49,508 nt of DNA from a virus: the IMG/VR virus record IMGVR_UViG_3300048929_000260, positions 1-49,508 of that record. The stretch is one strand, 5' to 3'. Position numbers and translations under genes: made by a program. This document shows positions 1-6,575 of this stretch, in pieces; position 1 is the stretch's first letter, and each line of letters begins with the position of its first letter. Under the pieces are notes generated by a model that saw only the letters and a program-made list of their open reading frames with translations, had not been told where the DNA came from and made no database searches.

Positions 1-77
1 CCGCCGCCTGTCTGCGCGATGTTCACGTTCTTGTAGGAAAGACCGCCTTCGTTCTTCTGGGTGGTGACTTGGTTCAT
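1..77 (-). CDS. Probable RecT-like ssDNA-annealing protein, N-terminus only
   Basis: Only the first 25 or so codons lie in the window (MNQVTTQKNEGGLSYKNVNI, then AQTGG); the gene continues past the left edge. The start lies 4 bp after the stop of the upstream DEDDh exonuclease, in the same leftward operon as a RecE-like exonuclease. In many temperate phages a RecE-type nuclease is followed by a RecT annealing protein. The N-terminal style fits RecT, but nothing diagnostic of the domain is present, so the name rests on context. It could equally be another recombination protein. Confidence 0.5.
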   Translation of the reverse strand, partial: MNQVTTQKNEGGLSYKNVNIAQTGG

Positions 78-81
78 GTAC

Positions 82-771
82 TTACTTCCCTGCCAGATAA
101 TGACGTGCGGTGTGCTTTTCGTCGGCGCCAAGGTCTGATTTGGTTGCTACCCAGTTCAGGTAATCCCAAGGAAGATCAGCCCACTTCATTTCGCGGTGTT
201 TGCCAAAGGTGACGTCACTCAGGATGACGGGTGCGGTAGTCAGCCTGACAAGCTCATCGACGTTAGAAATCGTCAGCAGACGAACAAGCAGGAGAGCGGT
301 CACGTAGGTGTCAGGACCGGCGCGGTGCGGCGGCATGGCACGGCTCACGTCGTCCATGTCTGCGTCAAGGTTGAGCCAGTAGCGAAGAACTTGGTTCGAA
401 AAGCCGGGGGCGTCTGGGAAGAGATGTTTGGCGCACTGCATGGTGCAGATCCATCGACGGTTGCCGCCGCCAAAGAACGCCTGTTCGAACTTGCAGTTAT
501 GAGCGGCGAAGACGTCCGCCTCATCCATGTTGATCATGAGCGTGCGCATAGCAACATCAGGCGAGACTGCGCCGGCAACATCATCATCAGAGATATGATG
601 CACTGCGCGTGTCTGCGGCGGGATAGGGTGGCCGGGGTTTACCAAGAACGCGCCAGTAGGGCCAAGCTGCCAGTCAGCGGTAAGGTCGGTATAGCCAACT
701 TCGCAGATAGCTTTGACAGCATCGTCAGGCATGCCGGTGGTTTCGAAATCAATTACGCGTACCTTTTGCAT
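82..771 (-). CDS. DEDDh-type 3'-5' exonuclease (DnaQ/RNase T fold)
   Basis: 229 residues forming one exonuclease domain. Exo I motif IDFETTG carries D8 and E10. Exo II is HNCKFE at 91-96, where the usual Asp is Glu96. Exo III is HRAGPD with H149 and D154, the DEDDh arrangement. Such enzymes remove nucleotides from 3' DNA or RNA ends. Here it sits between a RecE-like exonuclease and a likely RecT, so a role in end processing during phage recombination is probable. The start overlaps the upstream stop as TAATG, indicating translational coupling. The Asp-to-Glu change in Exo II is seen in the sequence; its effect on activity is unknown. Confidence 0.85.
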   Translation of the reverse strand: MQKVRVIDFETTGMPDDAVKAICEVGYTDLTADWQLGPTGAFLVNPGHPIPPQTRAVHHISDDDVAGAVSPDVAMRTLMINMDEADVFAAHNCKFEQAFFGGGNRRWICTMQCAKHLFPDAPGFSNQVLRYWLNLDADMDDVSRAMPPHRAGPDTYVTALLLVRLLTISNVDELVRLTTAPVILSDVTFGKHREMKWADLPWDYLNWVATKSDLGADEKHTARHYLAGK

Positions 772-1775
772 TATGCTGCCCTTTCAAGATCAATTTTGAT
801 TTTGGTTTTTGCCCACGTCGGCATCTCAGTGTAGGAAATGGCCTTGTCGAAGCCGTCGTATCCTGGCCAGTCGTTGCGCTTCAGGCATTCCTTGACGGTC
901 GCAATAGCTTTGCGTGCAAGCTGTTCTCCAAGGTCAATGTCCTCGTCTTTCAGCTGCATGACACGCACGTCATAGGGTGGTGTCTTTTCGACAAACACGA
1001 AAGTGAAGCTGGAGAAGGCATCCGCGCCAAGGATCTCGCGAACGATCATGCGAAGCAGACCTGCCTGCACATGGTAGCCGTGTGAGTAGATCGCCTTGGA
1101 CAGGCTGTCGTCATCAACGCTGGCAGCCGTTTTCAGGTCGACGTAATCGCCGGAATCGTTAGGCACCACGTCAGGGCGCGTCTTGATCCAGATGTTGCCG
1201 TGCTTGGCGAAGATGGACCGTTCGATCCGGCCGTTCAGGATGCCAAGGCGAATTGCTTCCTTGCTCGAGAGAGAGTTTGCAATGTGCTTGATGTGACCGA
1301 TCTCGGTATCGGTGATGACGACGCGACCGGCTTTCTTCTGATCGGCAATCCATCTCTTGCACCAGTTGGCGTTACCGCTCCAAGGCTTCTCATTGCCCTT
1401 TTCGTCTGGGTATTTCTCTGGACGCAGGACATAACGTTCCTTAAAGCCGTCTTCACCCAACAGCAGCATGTGCGCTGCCTTTCCGAATTCCAGGCTGTCC
1501 TTTTCCGGTTTTTCAAACGGGTTCGGATTGTAAGGCGAGAAGCCCCAATACTCAGAAGGACGTTTGAGAACGGCACGAAGTCCAGAGCTTGAGATTGCAA
1601 AGCTGTCGAACAGTTCGGTGTCGCCATGGTAGGTATCAATCGGAACGCCGCTGTAGACGCCACCCAGCTTGATCTGTTTGCCATCCCAGACGCGATCCCG
1701 GCGAAGGCCACCAATAAGCTTTTCAGCGATGCCGCCGATGTGCTGGAACTTGTCTTGATCGACTATCTTTTCCAT
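771..1775 (-). CDS. RecE-like PD-(D/E)XK exonuclease (DUF3799 type)
   Basis: 334 residues. The family is recognisable from the N-terminal ISSSGLRAVLKRPSEYW segment, the FGKAAHMLLLGE segment near 97, and a nuclease core with E185, RPD (D202) and DLKT (D213, K215), the PD-(D/E)XK signature of exodeoxyribonuclease VIII-like phage nucleases. These resect double-stranded DNA 5'-3' to leave 3' tails for an annealing protein. The ATG is preceded closely by GGAGG. Its 5' end overlaps the end of the small membrane protein gene, and its stop overlaps the next start (TAATG), so it is firmly in the leftward operon. Confidence 0.85.
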   Translation of the reverse strand: MEKIVDQDKFQHIGGIAEKLIGGLRRDRVWDGKQIKLGGVYSGVPIDTYHGDTELFDSFAISSSGLRAVLKRPSEYWGFSPYNPNPFEKPEKDSLEFGKAAHMLLLGEDGFKERYVLRPEKYPDEKGNEKPWSGNANWCKRWIADQKKAGRVVITDTEIGHIKHIANSLSSKEAIRLGILNGRIERSIFAKHGNIWIKTRPDVVPNDSGDYVDLKTAASVDDDSLSKAIYSHGYHVQAGLLRMIVREILGADAFSSFTFVFVEKTPPYDVRVMQLKDEDIDLGEQLARKAIATVKECLKRNDWPGYDGFDKAISYTEMPTWAKTKIKIDLERAA

Positions 1776-1954
1776 GCGACCTCCTGATTAACCTTGTCCT
1801 GCTGATGGTAGTGCTGTTCGGCTTGGTCGAGCGCCCAGATACCGAGGCACATCCACAGAGAGCCGATGGTGAATATCCACCAATTGATGCCGACGATTAC
1901 TCTGGCGTGTTCAGACCTTTTGTCGGCGTTGATTTCTGTGAGGGAGCGGGTCAT
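1763..1954 (-). CDS. Small single-pass membrane protein
   Basis: 63 residues from MTRSLTEINADKR. I chose this start over one five codons upstream because it makes an ATGA overlap with the preceding gene. One hydrophobic helix (roughly 24-43, IVGINWWIFTIGSLWMCLGI) follows a charged N-terminus; the tail is polar and Gln/His-rich. No family is recognised. It lies between a hypothetical gene and the RecE-like exonuclease, overlapping both. It could be an inner-membrane protein made early after infection or induction; no function can be assigned. Confidence 0.6.
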   Translation of the reverse strand: MTRSLTEINADKRSEHARVIVGINWWIFTIGSLWMCLGIWALDQAEQHYHQQDKVNQEVAWKR

Positions 1955-2364
1955 GGGGTGGCCTCGCAATCTTGCGCTGACAGCTTTTCTCTCAGCTTGC
2001 GAAGGGTTGTGGATCCGATATCGACGGATTCACATTGGCCGGTTCCATCGTTGTGTCTCGAAGCGAAAACGAAGTCGGCGGAAACTTCCTCTACTGCCCC
2101 ATGAAGGGCGTCGATCAACAAAGCCTTTTCATGTTCGTTCGGCGTATAGTCGCCTTCGTCACCTCTCCAGCAATAACCATCAACGTATTCTTCGACGGTG
2201 ATCAAAGCCTTCGCGGACACGGTCGGAGCGATAGACAGAGCCGCTTCGAGTGCGGCCAGCATGGTGCGCTTCTGCCAAGAAGCATCACAGTTAGCGAAAG
2301 TGATATCCTGTCGCGCCATTTCCGTGACGGCGGCTTCGACCTGCTGTTGACTGATCTTGCTCAT
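1951..2364 (-). CDS. Hypothetical phage protein, leftward operon
   Basis: 137 residues, unrecognised. The N-terminal half is helical and Ala-rich (EAAVTEMARQ, LAALEAALSIA). The middle is acidic with an EEYVDGYCWRGDEGDYTP stretch, and no catalytic or metal-binding motif is evident. The gene overlaps its upstream neighbour by 4 bp and its downstream neighbour by 4 bp (ATGA), as expected for a tightly packed early operon. It is probably soluble and cytoplasmic. Confidence 0.6.
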   Translation of the reverse strand: MSKISQQQVEAAVTEMARQDITFANCDASWQKRTMLAALEAALSIAPTVSAKALITVEEYVDGYCWRGDEGDYTPNEHEKALLIDALHGAVEEVSADFVFASRHNDGTGQCESVDIGSTTLRKLREKLSAQDCEATP

Positions 2365-2552
2365 GCTCTTGCTCCATTACCCAGAGCTGCGTCTATGCTT
2401 TTGAGCGCAGACTGCAGGCTCGATAATTCTGGTGTGAGATTTCCGGCCAAGTCTTCCTGCCAGTGCTGTACCCATGCGCGCTGCTGGATAAGGGCTTGGC
2501 GAAGTTCGAATACGGTTGGCGCGGTTGGCTGGCGTTCGGTGGTGGTGGTCAT
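2361..2552 (-). CDS. Small hypothetical phage protein
   Basis: 63 residues beginning MTTTTERQPTAPTVFELRQ, mostly helical with a QQRAWVQHWQEDL segment and no recognised motif. It overlaps the zinc-finger gene upstream by 4 bp and the next gene by 4 bp, which is the main evidence that it is translated. The competing minus-strand frame at 2377-2571 lacks this tiling and is discarded. Confidence 0.55.
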   Translation of the reverse strand: MTTTTERQPTAPTVFELRQALIQQRAWVQHWQEDLAGNLTPELSSLQSALKSIDAALGNGARA

Positions 2553-2947
2553 AGCGTTGCCCCCAACTCACGTGCTACGCGCTGTACTTCACGCGCCTGC
2601 TCGACAGTGCGGATATCTGCGGTGTGGTATTCCTCAACGCCAATCAGATGGCCAATCATGCCGTAAAGCTGGCTACGGCCGACGCGACCAGACTTCCAAA
2701 GCGGGTCGATGATCCGGTGTATTTCCTGACGAGCGGCCTTCAAGGCCTTGGTAGGGATTACGCCGAGCGGCTTTGTCCTATCCTTAGTCTTATGGTGGCA
2801 GCCGACGAAGTTTTTGCACGTGTCGCACTTCCAAAACGGTAGGTCGTGCAAATCTGGGCGATGTGAATAAACCTCTTTCCCAGACGTGAGCCGAGCGTCT
2901 ACATCAGACTGGCAGCCGCAGCAGAAGATGGTGCGAAGTTTAGTCAT
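2549..2947 (-). CDS. DUF3268-type zinc-finger protein
   Basis: 132 residues. CCGC near residue 9, then KCDTCKNFVGCHHKTKDRTK and PLGVI, with a helical tail RQEIHRIIDPLWKSGR and a YGMIGHLIG segment. This order matches the zinc-finger-containing phage family known as DUF3268 (Cys pair, C-x2-C, VGCH, PLG, conserved C-terminal helix). Function is unknown; nucleic-acid binding is plausible. The ATGA overlap at 2944-2947 couples it to the preceding gene. Confidence 0.75.
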   Translation of the reverse strand: MTKLRTIFCCGCQSDVDARLTSGKEVYSHRPDLHDLPFWKCDTCKNFVGCHHKTKDRTKPLGVIPTKALKAARQEIHRIIDPLWKSGRVGRSQLYGMIGHLIGVEEYHTADIRTVEQAREVQRVARELGATL

Positions 2948-3333
2948 CGGAACGACGCTCCCTTAACGAGGTCAGCTTTCAGGCCAGCGCGTGGCTTGAA
3001 CATCGCAACATTGTCCCGGCGAATGTCGTGCTTTTCGTCAGTGCCAAACACTCTGGCGTCGTAGATATCGACGTGAGGGCCTTCGACCAGATCAAGGAAC
3101 ACGCTATCAACGCAGCCGTTCTCGCTGGTGATGCCAATGCGTTCGTCGCTGATGTAAGCGCCGTCGCCCTCAAGTTCATAAGCAAGGGCTTCGAAGCTGG
3201 CGAACATGTCAGCCATCAGTGAGCGAAATGCTTCCCTGTTGCACTTGGCGCTTGCCTGTGGTCGCATCGTTCCAGACGCACGATCAGCAGCAGCCTTTAT
3301 TGCGTTCAGGTGGGTTTCGATGGAGTGTGCCAT
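2944..3333 (-). CDS. Hypothetical phage protein
   Basis: 129 residues. The N-terminal 50 residues are helical, followed by a beta-rich part (GAYISDERIGITSENGCVDS) and a basic C-terminus. No family recognised. A GAGGTAAG Shine-Dalgarno lies upstream of the ATG, and the stop overlaps the DUF3268 gene start as ATGA. It belongs to the leftward early operon and is likely cytoplasmic. Confidence 0.6.
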   Translation of the reverse strand: MAHSIETHLNAIKAAADRASGTMRPQASAKCNREAFRSLMADMFASFEALAYELEGDGAYISDERIGITSENGCVDSVFLDLVEGPHVDIYDARVFGTDEKHDIRRDNVAMFKPRAGLKADLVKGASFR

Positions 3334-3399
3334 TTTGCTTACCTCAGTGATTGAGATCGAATTAGATATGCAGCCTCGGGTGCCGCATGCCGAAGGCGA

Positions 3400-3630
3400 T
3401 CAGGCTCCTGCGGTCGGTGTTTCGATTGGCTGGAAATGGTCAAAGGCGTTTTCGTCGGGAGTTATCTTGATGAAAACTGCTGTCCCATCAGGTACTTCAT
3501 CCTCATTGAAGTACGCGGCTGTTATGCCTTTTCTTCCCCTCAACGGCTGCACATGACCAATTATCCTGTAGCCCGAGTTCATCTGCGCTTCCCGGCTCGC
3601 TCGATGTTCGCTGTTATCCATTTGCGTCAT
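3400..3630 (-). CDS. Small hypothetical phage protein
   Basis: 76 residues from the ATG at 3630; a GTG directly before it would add one residue. The core IIGHVQPLRGRKGITAAYFN followed by TAVFIKITPDENAFDHFQPI looks like a small beta-rich domain. Unrecognised. It lies 15 bp after the preceding gene. About 66 bp without a gene follow before the next one. Confidence 0.5.
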   Translation of the reverse strand: MTQMDNSEHRASREAQMNSGYRIIGHVQPLRGRKGITAAYFNEDEVPDGTAVFIKITPDENAFDHFQPIETPTAGA

Positions 3631-3645
3631 CACCTTCGTTTGCGA

Positions 3646-3885
3646 TCAGGCTAAGCCTGTGTCTGAAAGAGGGATGACATTCCAAACCTGGATGTCGCGC
3701 GGCGTCGTGAGGTGCCACCCGTCTAGGGACGGGATGTCCTCTGTGGTGGTGAAAAATATTGCGGCGTCTATCGCCTCATCCCATGAATTAAGATCGATAG
3801 CCTTCGACGCCCTAAAGCGCTTCTGCTCACCACGAACGTTAACGGCTTCGAAGAAGTACTGAAGCGTGTGCGTCACCTTGGCCAT
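3646..3885 (-). CDS. First gene of the leftward early operon, hypothetical
   Basis: 79 residues, MAKVTHTLQYFFEAVNVRGE at the start, then a basic stretch (RFRASKAIDL) and an acidic helix. Unrecognised, probably soluble. An AGGAGAG Shine-Dalgarno sits 7-8 nt before the ATG. It is the promoter-proximal gene, about 110 nt downstream of the proposed left promoter, so it should be repressor-controlled and expressed immediately after induction. Confidence 0.6.
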   Translation of the reverse strand: MAKVTHTLQYFFEAVNVRGEQKRFRASKAIDLNSWDEAIDAAIFFTTTEDIPSLDGWHLTTPRDIQVWNVIPLSDTGLA

Positions 3886-3998
3886 CTGCGTCTCTCCTAT
3901 CCGGGCAACTCGCTACATGGCGACCTCCGGGTTCAATCTGTTGCTGCAGCCCTCGTTTCTTCGTCCGGTAGGAGATCATTCGTGGGCTGATGGAGATA

Positions 3999-4027
3999 AA
4001 TTTGCGGCAATCGCAAAAGATTGTCAA
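3999..4027 (-). promoter_or_regulatory. Proposed left early promoter (PL)
   Basis: Read on the minus strand, a perfect TTGACA (-35, plus positions 4022-4027) is followed after 17 bp by CAAATT (-10, 3999-4004). One repressor operator (4002-4016) covers the spacer and -10, and a second (4036-4050) lies just upstream of -35. This is the position expected for repression of the operon beginning at 3885. The assignment is from sequence inspection only. Confidence 0.65.
4002..4016. promoter_or_regulatory. Repressor operator, left copy 1
   Basis: TTGCGGCAATCGCAA: both TTGCG/CGCAA arms match the perfect operator at 4036, with a changed centre. It overlaps the proposed left promoter. Probably bound by the CI-like and Cro-like proteins. 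Confidence 0.65.
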
Positions 4028-4035
4028 TTACAAAA

Positions 4036-4050
4036 TTGCGATGATCGCAA
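4036..4050. promoter_or_regulatory. Repressor operator, left copy 2 (perfect palindrome)
   Basis: TTGCGATGATCGCAA: two 7-bp arms around a central base. The identical 15-mer recurs at 5724-5738 in the cI/cro interval, which supports a shared repressor binding site. Confidence 0.8.
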
Positions 4051-4087
4051 AATAAATTTGACGCGTGCCGAATCAGAGCGCATAAGA

Positions 4088-4118
4088 AAAGCGCCGGAGG
4101 GATGATCCTACCGGCGCT
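4088..4118 (-). terminator. Leftward rho-independent terminator
   Basis: AGCGCCGG (4090-4097) pairs perfectly with CCGGCGCT (4111-4118); an inner AGG/CCT pair extends the stem. On the minus strand the hairpin is followed by TTTTCTTAT. It would stop leftward transcripts, most likely the repressor operon, just before the left promoter. Confidence 0.7.
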
Positions 4119-4612
4119 CAATCAGCATATTCGTGATGGGATATGCCTAACACATCACAATAATTGATGGAATAGGCGATGCTGCTTTGAGGTGCTGAAA
4201 AGCGCAAAATCTTGGGTCTGATCGGAGGTTCCCGCCAAGATGGAGCGTTTGGAGGTGCAAAGGCAGCGGTCTTTTGAAGTTTCACCCGCGTCACCGATCA
4301 ATCCGGCACATGAAACAGACGCGGTGTCGATGCCAGGCTCATCGAACGGAATCGAACGGGGTTGATGGCCCGCCGGGGAAACGCGTTTGCAGCGCGCCGG
4401 GAAACTGAAGCAGCTTATACCGAGTGCCGAAGAAAAGGCTCTTGCTCGTATCGGGTATAAATCAGCCTGACCAGCTGGACAAAAAGACTACCCCGATGTT
4501 GGACCCAGTAGCGGCTGGGAAATCAAACCGAGCTTCAGGAGAGGTTGGTTCCACGGATGCTAGTCGTTGGCAAGATCAACGTTGGGCTGGATGTCTCTGT
4601 GTTAGAGACCAT
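4119..4612. other. About 490 bp with no convincing gene
   Basis: Between the leftward terminator and the membrane-protein gene I see only short open frames. One of 41 codons on the plus strand (4240-4365) has GGAGG 11 nt upstream; another spans 4424-4621. Neither resembles a known protein nor tiles with neighbours. The stretch is downstream of the repressor operon, so it could hold an untranslated regulatory RNA or decayed sequence, but nothing specific supports either. Confidence 0.4.
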
Positions 4613-4624
4613 CTTAATTGATAC

Positions 4625-4966
4625 CTATGCGAAGATGTGAAAAATAAGCAATCCCACAATGACAAGAACCGATAACGACAACTGAAATCTTAGGTTCCTC
4701 ATTTCTTTGCGCAGGTTGGAAATAGCGGCGTAGCTCATGGCTACGTCTTGACGACAGTGAGCAATAAGTCGGTCGCGAGTATCGTCGTCTAATGAATATA
4801 CAGTCTTGGGCGACCCATCTCCGATGTAGTCTAGGTCTTCGTGAAGGATGTTTCGTCCAAACGAGGCTTCGTAGTTTTCTGGCGACCATTTGCCGCCGGG
4901 GAGAAGCTTTTGAGCATTCATGTCCCCACGCATGGCCTCAGCGAAAGTTGTTTTCTTGTAAGCCAT
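4625..4966 (-). CDS. Tail-anchored membrane protein co-transcribed with the repressor
   Basis: 113 residues from MAYKKTTFAEAMRGDMNAQK, with GAGG about 7 nt upstream of this ATG. A GTG two codons earlier is less likely. The N-terminal ~90 residues are soluble and charged; the last ~20 (LSLSVLVIVGLLIFHIFA) form one transmembrane helix ending at the C-terminus. Its start lies 12 bp after the repressor stop on the same strand, so it should be made in the lysogen. That position and topology fit a superinfection-exclusion or lysogenic-conversion protein. This is inference; no family is recognised. Confidence 0.65.
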   Translation of the reverse strand: MAYKKTTFAEAMRGDMNAQKLLPGGKWSPENYEASFGRNILHEDLDYIGDGSPKTVYSLDDDTRDRLIAHCRQDVAMSYAAISNLRKEMRNLRFQLSLSVLVIVGLLIFHIFA

Positions 4967-4978
4967 TCGCACCTCAAC

Positions 4979-5656
4979 TCAAGGCTTTCGGAATATCCAA
5001 AGCACAACGCCTATAACCTCAGCGCTTTCACCAGGCTCTCGCTCGTAGAGAATGATCGGTTCTTGATGGGCAGGGTCAGTGCTTTCAGGCCATAGCTCAT
5101 AGCCTTTGGCGGTCATGCGAACGCGCTTAGCTGTGCGCTGGACCATTTGCCCGTCGTATTTCTTGCGCTCGACAATTACGAGGTCGTTCTCTTTGAATGA
5201 GGTATTGGCCTTTACTATGTCGAGGCAGATCAATACGTCGCCATGCGCAGCTCTCTTGTTGAGGCAGTTGCCTTCGACCATCAGGGCGAATTGGTACTCT
5301 TTAGGGTATCCGCTGATTGTCGGGACTGGATCCATATCCTCCCAGCCGAAATCCATTTCCTCAACATCCATCCATGAGCTCGCCGCAACCTTTCCACGTA
5401 CCGGAATGGTTTCGATGTTCACATTAATCGGGTTAAGGTCGAGTTTAATGCCAGGAGGTGCCGACCCGAAAAACTCGCTCATCTTGACGAGTTCATCAGC
5501 TTGAATGACGCGAGGCTCTTTCTCGTTTCCCAGAATACGGGTGACAGCTTCAGGTCGAACGCCCAGATGGGCAGCCAGCTTCGTCTTCGCCCCGTGGCCT
5601 TTTCGGGCCAGTTCGGACTTCAGCCAATCAATGATTTCCTGTCGGGTGTCGGTCAT
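4979..5656 (-). CDS. CI-type phage repressor (HTH + S24/LexA-like domain)
   Basis: 225 residues from MTDTRQEIIDWLK. The longer open frame upstream crosses the operators and Cro and is rejected. N-terminal helix-turn-helix at about 25-45 (KTKLAAHLGVRPEAVTRIL). A C-terminal S24-like fold runs from IPVRGKVAAS (85-93) through MVEGN and HGDVLI to QRTAKRV (K177). In LexA/CI proteins the nucleophile is the Ser of GDSM/GNSM. Here the equivalent is Cys131 in EGNCL, and the Ala-Gly or Cys-Gly cleavage dipeptide is Ala92-Ser93. It should bind the 15-bp operators at 4002-4050 and 5667-5738 and hold the prophage silent. Whether it self-cleaves is doubtful. Confidence 0.88.
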   Translation of the reverse strand: MTDTRQEIIDWLKSELARKGHGAKTKLAAHLGVRPEAVTRILGNEKEPRVIQADELVKMSEFFGSAPPGIKLDLNPINVNIETIPVRGKVAASSWMDVEEMDFGWEDMDPVPTISGYPKEYQFALMVEGNCLNKRAAHGDVLICLDIVKANTSFKENDLVIVERKKYDGQMVQRTAKRVRMTAKGYELWPESTDPAHQEPIILYEREPGESAEVIGVVLWIFRKP

Positions 5657-5666
5657 GTGGGGATTC

Positions 5667-5681
5667 TGGCGATCATCGCAA
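5667..5681. promoter_or_regulatory. Repressor operator, right copy 1
   Basis: TGGCGATCATCGCAA: one mismatch to the perfect 15-mer in its left arm. It lies 11 bp before the repressor start, over the presumed transcription start of the repressor promoter (-10 TATAGT on the minus strand at 5687-5692), suggesting autoregulation. Confidence 0.7.
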
Positions 5682-5690
5682 ATTTTACTA

Positions 5691-5705
5691 TAGCGGATAT
5701 CGCAA
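5691..5705. promoter_or_regulatory. Repressor operator, right copy 2 (weak)
   Basis: TAGCGGATATCGCAA keeps the GCG/CGC half-sites at the same spacing as the perfect site but has a divergent centre. It lies between the other two right operators, about 24 bp and 33 bp centre to centre, giving a three-site array as in lambdoid right operators. Confidence 0.55.
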
Positions 5706-5712
5706 AAATCGC

Positions 5713-5742
5713 TTGACTTATATTTGCGATGATCGCAATTAT
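5713..5742 (+). promoter_or_regulatory. Proposed right early promoter (PR), leaderless
   Basis: TTGACT (5713-5718), 18-bp spacer, AATTAT (5737-5742). The spacer contains the perfect operator. The cro ATG begins 8 nt after the -10, so the transcript would start at or next to the initiation codon. No Shine-Dalgarno is present, consistent with leaderless translation. Confidence 0.6.
5724..5738. promoter_or_regulatory. Repressor operator, right copy 3 (perfect palindrome)
   Basis: TTGCGATGATCGCAA, identical to the site at 4036-4050. It sits inside the right promoter between -35 and -10, so occupancy should block cro and the rightward early operon. Confidence 0.8.
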
Positions 5743-5749
5743 ATAACCC

Positions 5750-5989
5750 ATGAGCGAAAAACACCTCGACCCAGCAAAGTCTATCATCGCCAAGATCGGC
5801 ATCGACAAGGTGTCTGAAATCACCGGCAAGCACGTCTCTCGCGTATATCGTTGGATGTACCCGAAGGATCGCGGCGGTACCGGCGGCGTAATCCCGCAAA
5901 GCGATGCGCCAGCACTGTTGGCGTATGCAAAGGCAAACAAGATCGAGTTGGATGCTGCGGAGTTCTTCGCGATCCCGGAGAGTGCGTGA
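5750..5989 (+). CDS. Cro-like repressor
   Basis: 79 residues. A helix-turn-helix is visible at about 18-38 (DKVSEITGKHVSRVYRWMYP), followed by a GGTGGVIP loop and an acidic helical tail. It is divergent from the CI-type gene across the operator array and first in the rightward operon, the classic Cro position. It probably binds the same 15-bp sites to shut off the repressor promoter. The ATG lacks a Shine-Dalgarno and lies at the expected +1, suggesting leaderless initiation. Its TGA overlaps the next ATG (ATGA). Confidence 0.8.
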   Translation: MSEKHLDPAKSIIAKIGIDKVSEITGKHVSRVYRWMYPKDRGGTGGVIPQSDAPALLAYAKANKIELDAAEFFAIPESA

Positions 5990-6300
5990 TGAGTGCGGCT
6001 GCTGTTCTCACTCAGGCAATCTCGTTCATTTCCAAGCCTGAAACATGGGCGAGGGAAGGCGTTGCATTCGATGCGCATGGCAACGAGGTAAAGCCAACCA
6101 GCGAACGCGCTAAGCGTTTCTGCATGGTCGGTGCGATCCAGAAGGTAAGCTGCTCGGCAGAGGACTACGGCTCGGCAATACGCCTCGTACGCGCTCAATG
6201 CGGCAAGCAATCCATTTTCGAGTTCAACGATGGGCACGGTCATAAAGCCGTCCTCAAGTGCATGCGGCGCGCGGTTGCGGCTGCGGAGGTGTCAGCATGA
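5989..6300 (+). CDS. Small phage protein, DUF6197-like
   Basis: 103 residues from MSAAAVLTQAISFISKPETW; this start makes an ATGA overlap with cro. The pattern of an early KPETWAREG, an AKRFCMVGAIQKV segment and a C-terminal Ala/Arg-rich helix resembles phage proteins grouped as DUF6197; the match is from memory and uncertain. Probably soluble; no active-site motif. Confidence 0.6.
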   Translation: MSAAAVLTQAISFISKPETWAREGVAFDAHGNEVKPTSERAKRFCMVGAIQKVSCSAEDYGSAIRLVRAQCGKQSIFEFNDGHGHKAVLKCMRRAVAAAEVSA

Positions 6301-6575
6301 ACGACAACCTGATCTTGGTTCACGCTTATCTCGAAAGCGGCTGCTCTCAGGAAGAGGGCGAGGTGTCGGTGATGTGGAAGCCGATCAACTTCATGATCTA
6401 TTCCCCGATGTTTCAGGGCATGGCTACGGACGCGGCAACCGAATGGCTGGGCACGTTCAAGATGAAGCCAGAAACGCCTTACGAGGCCGTGTTCAAGCAT
6501 GTCGTGGAAAGTGACGGGGCTGGTGCGGTTCATGCCGAATACTTCGCTCCTGTGAAGCTTGAGGTGGCAGCATGA
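6297..6575 (+). CDS. Hypothetical phage protein
   Basis: 92 residues from MNDNLILVHAYLESG, ATGA-coupled to the gene before and to the gene after. One compact domain with aromatic-rich VMWKPINFMIYSPMFQGM. Unrecognised. Confidence 0.55.
   Translation: MNDNLILVHAYLESGCSQEEGEVSVMWKPINFMIYSPMFQGMATDAATEWLGTFKMKPETPYEAVFKHVVESDGAGAVHAEYFAPVKLEVAA

Noticed and set aside
4424-4621. Plus-strand 65-codon frame downstream of the repressor operon
   Set aside because: No Shine-Dalgarno, no similarity to known proteins, and no neighbouring overlap.
5657-5899. Upstream extension of the repressor reading frame
   Set aside because: It would run through the operator array and the cro gene. The start at 5656 matches the HTH N-terminus.
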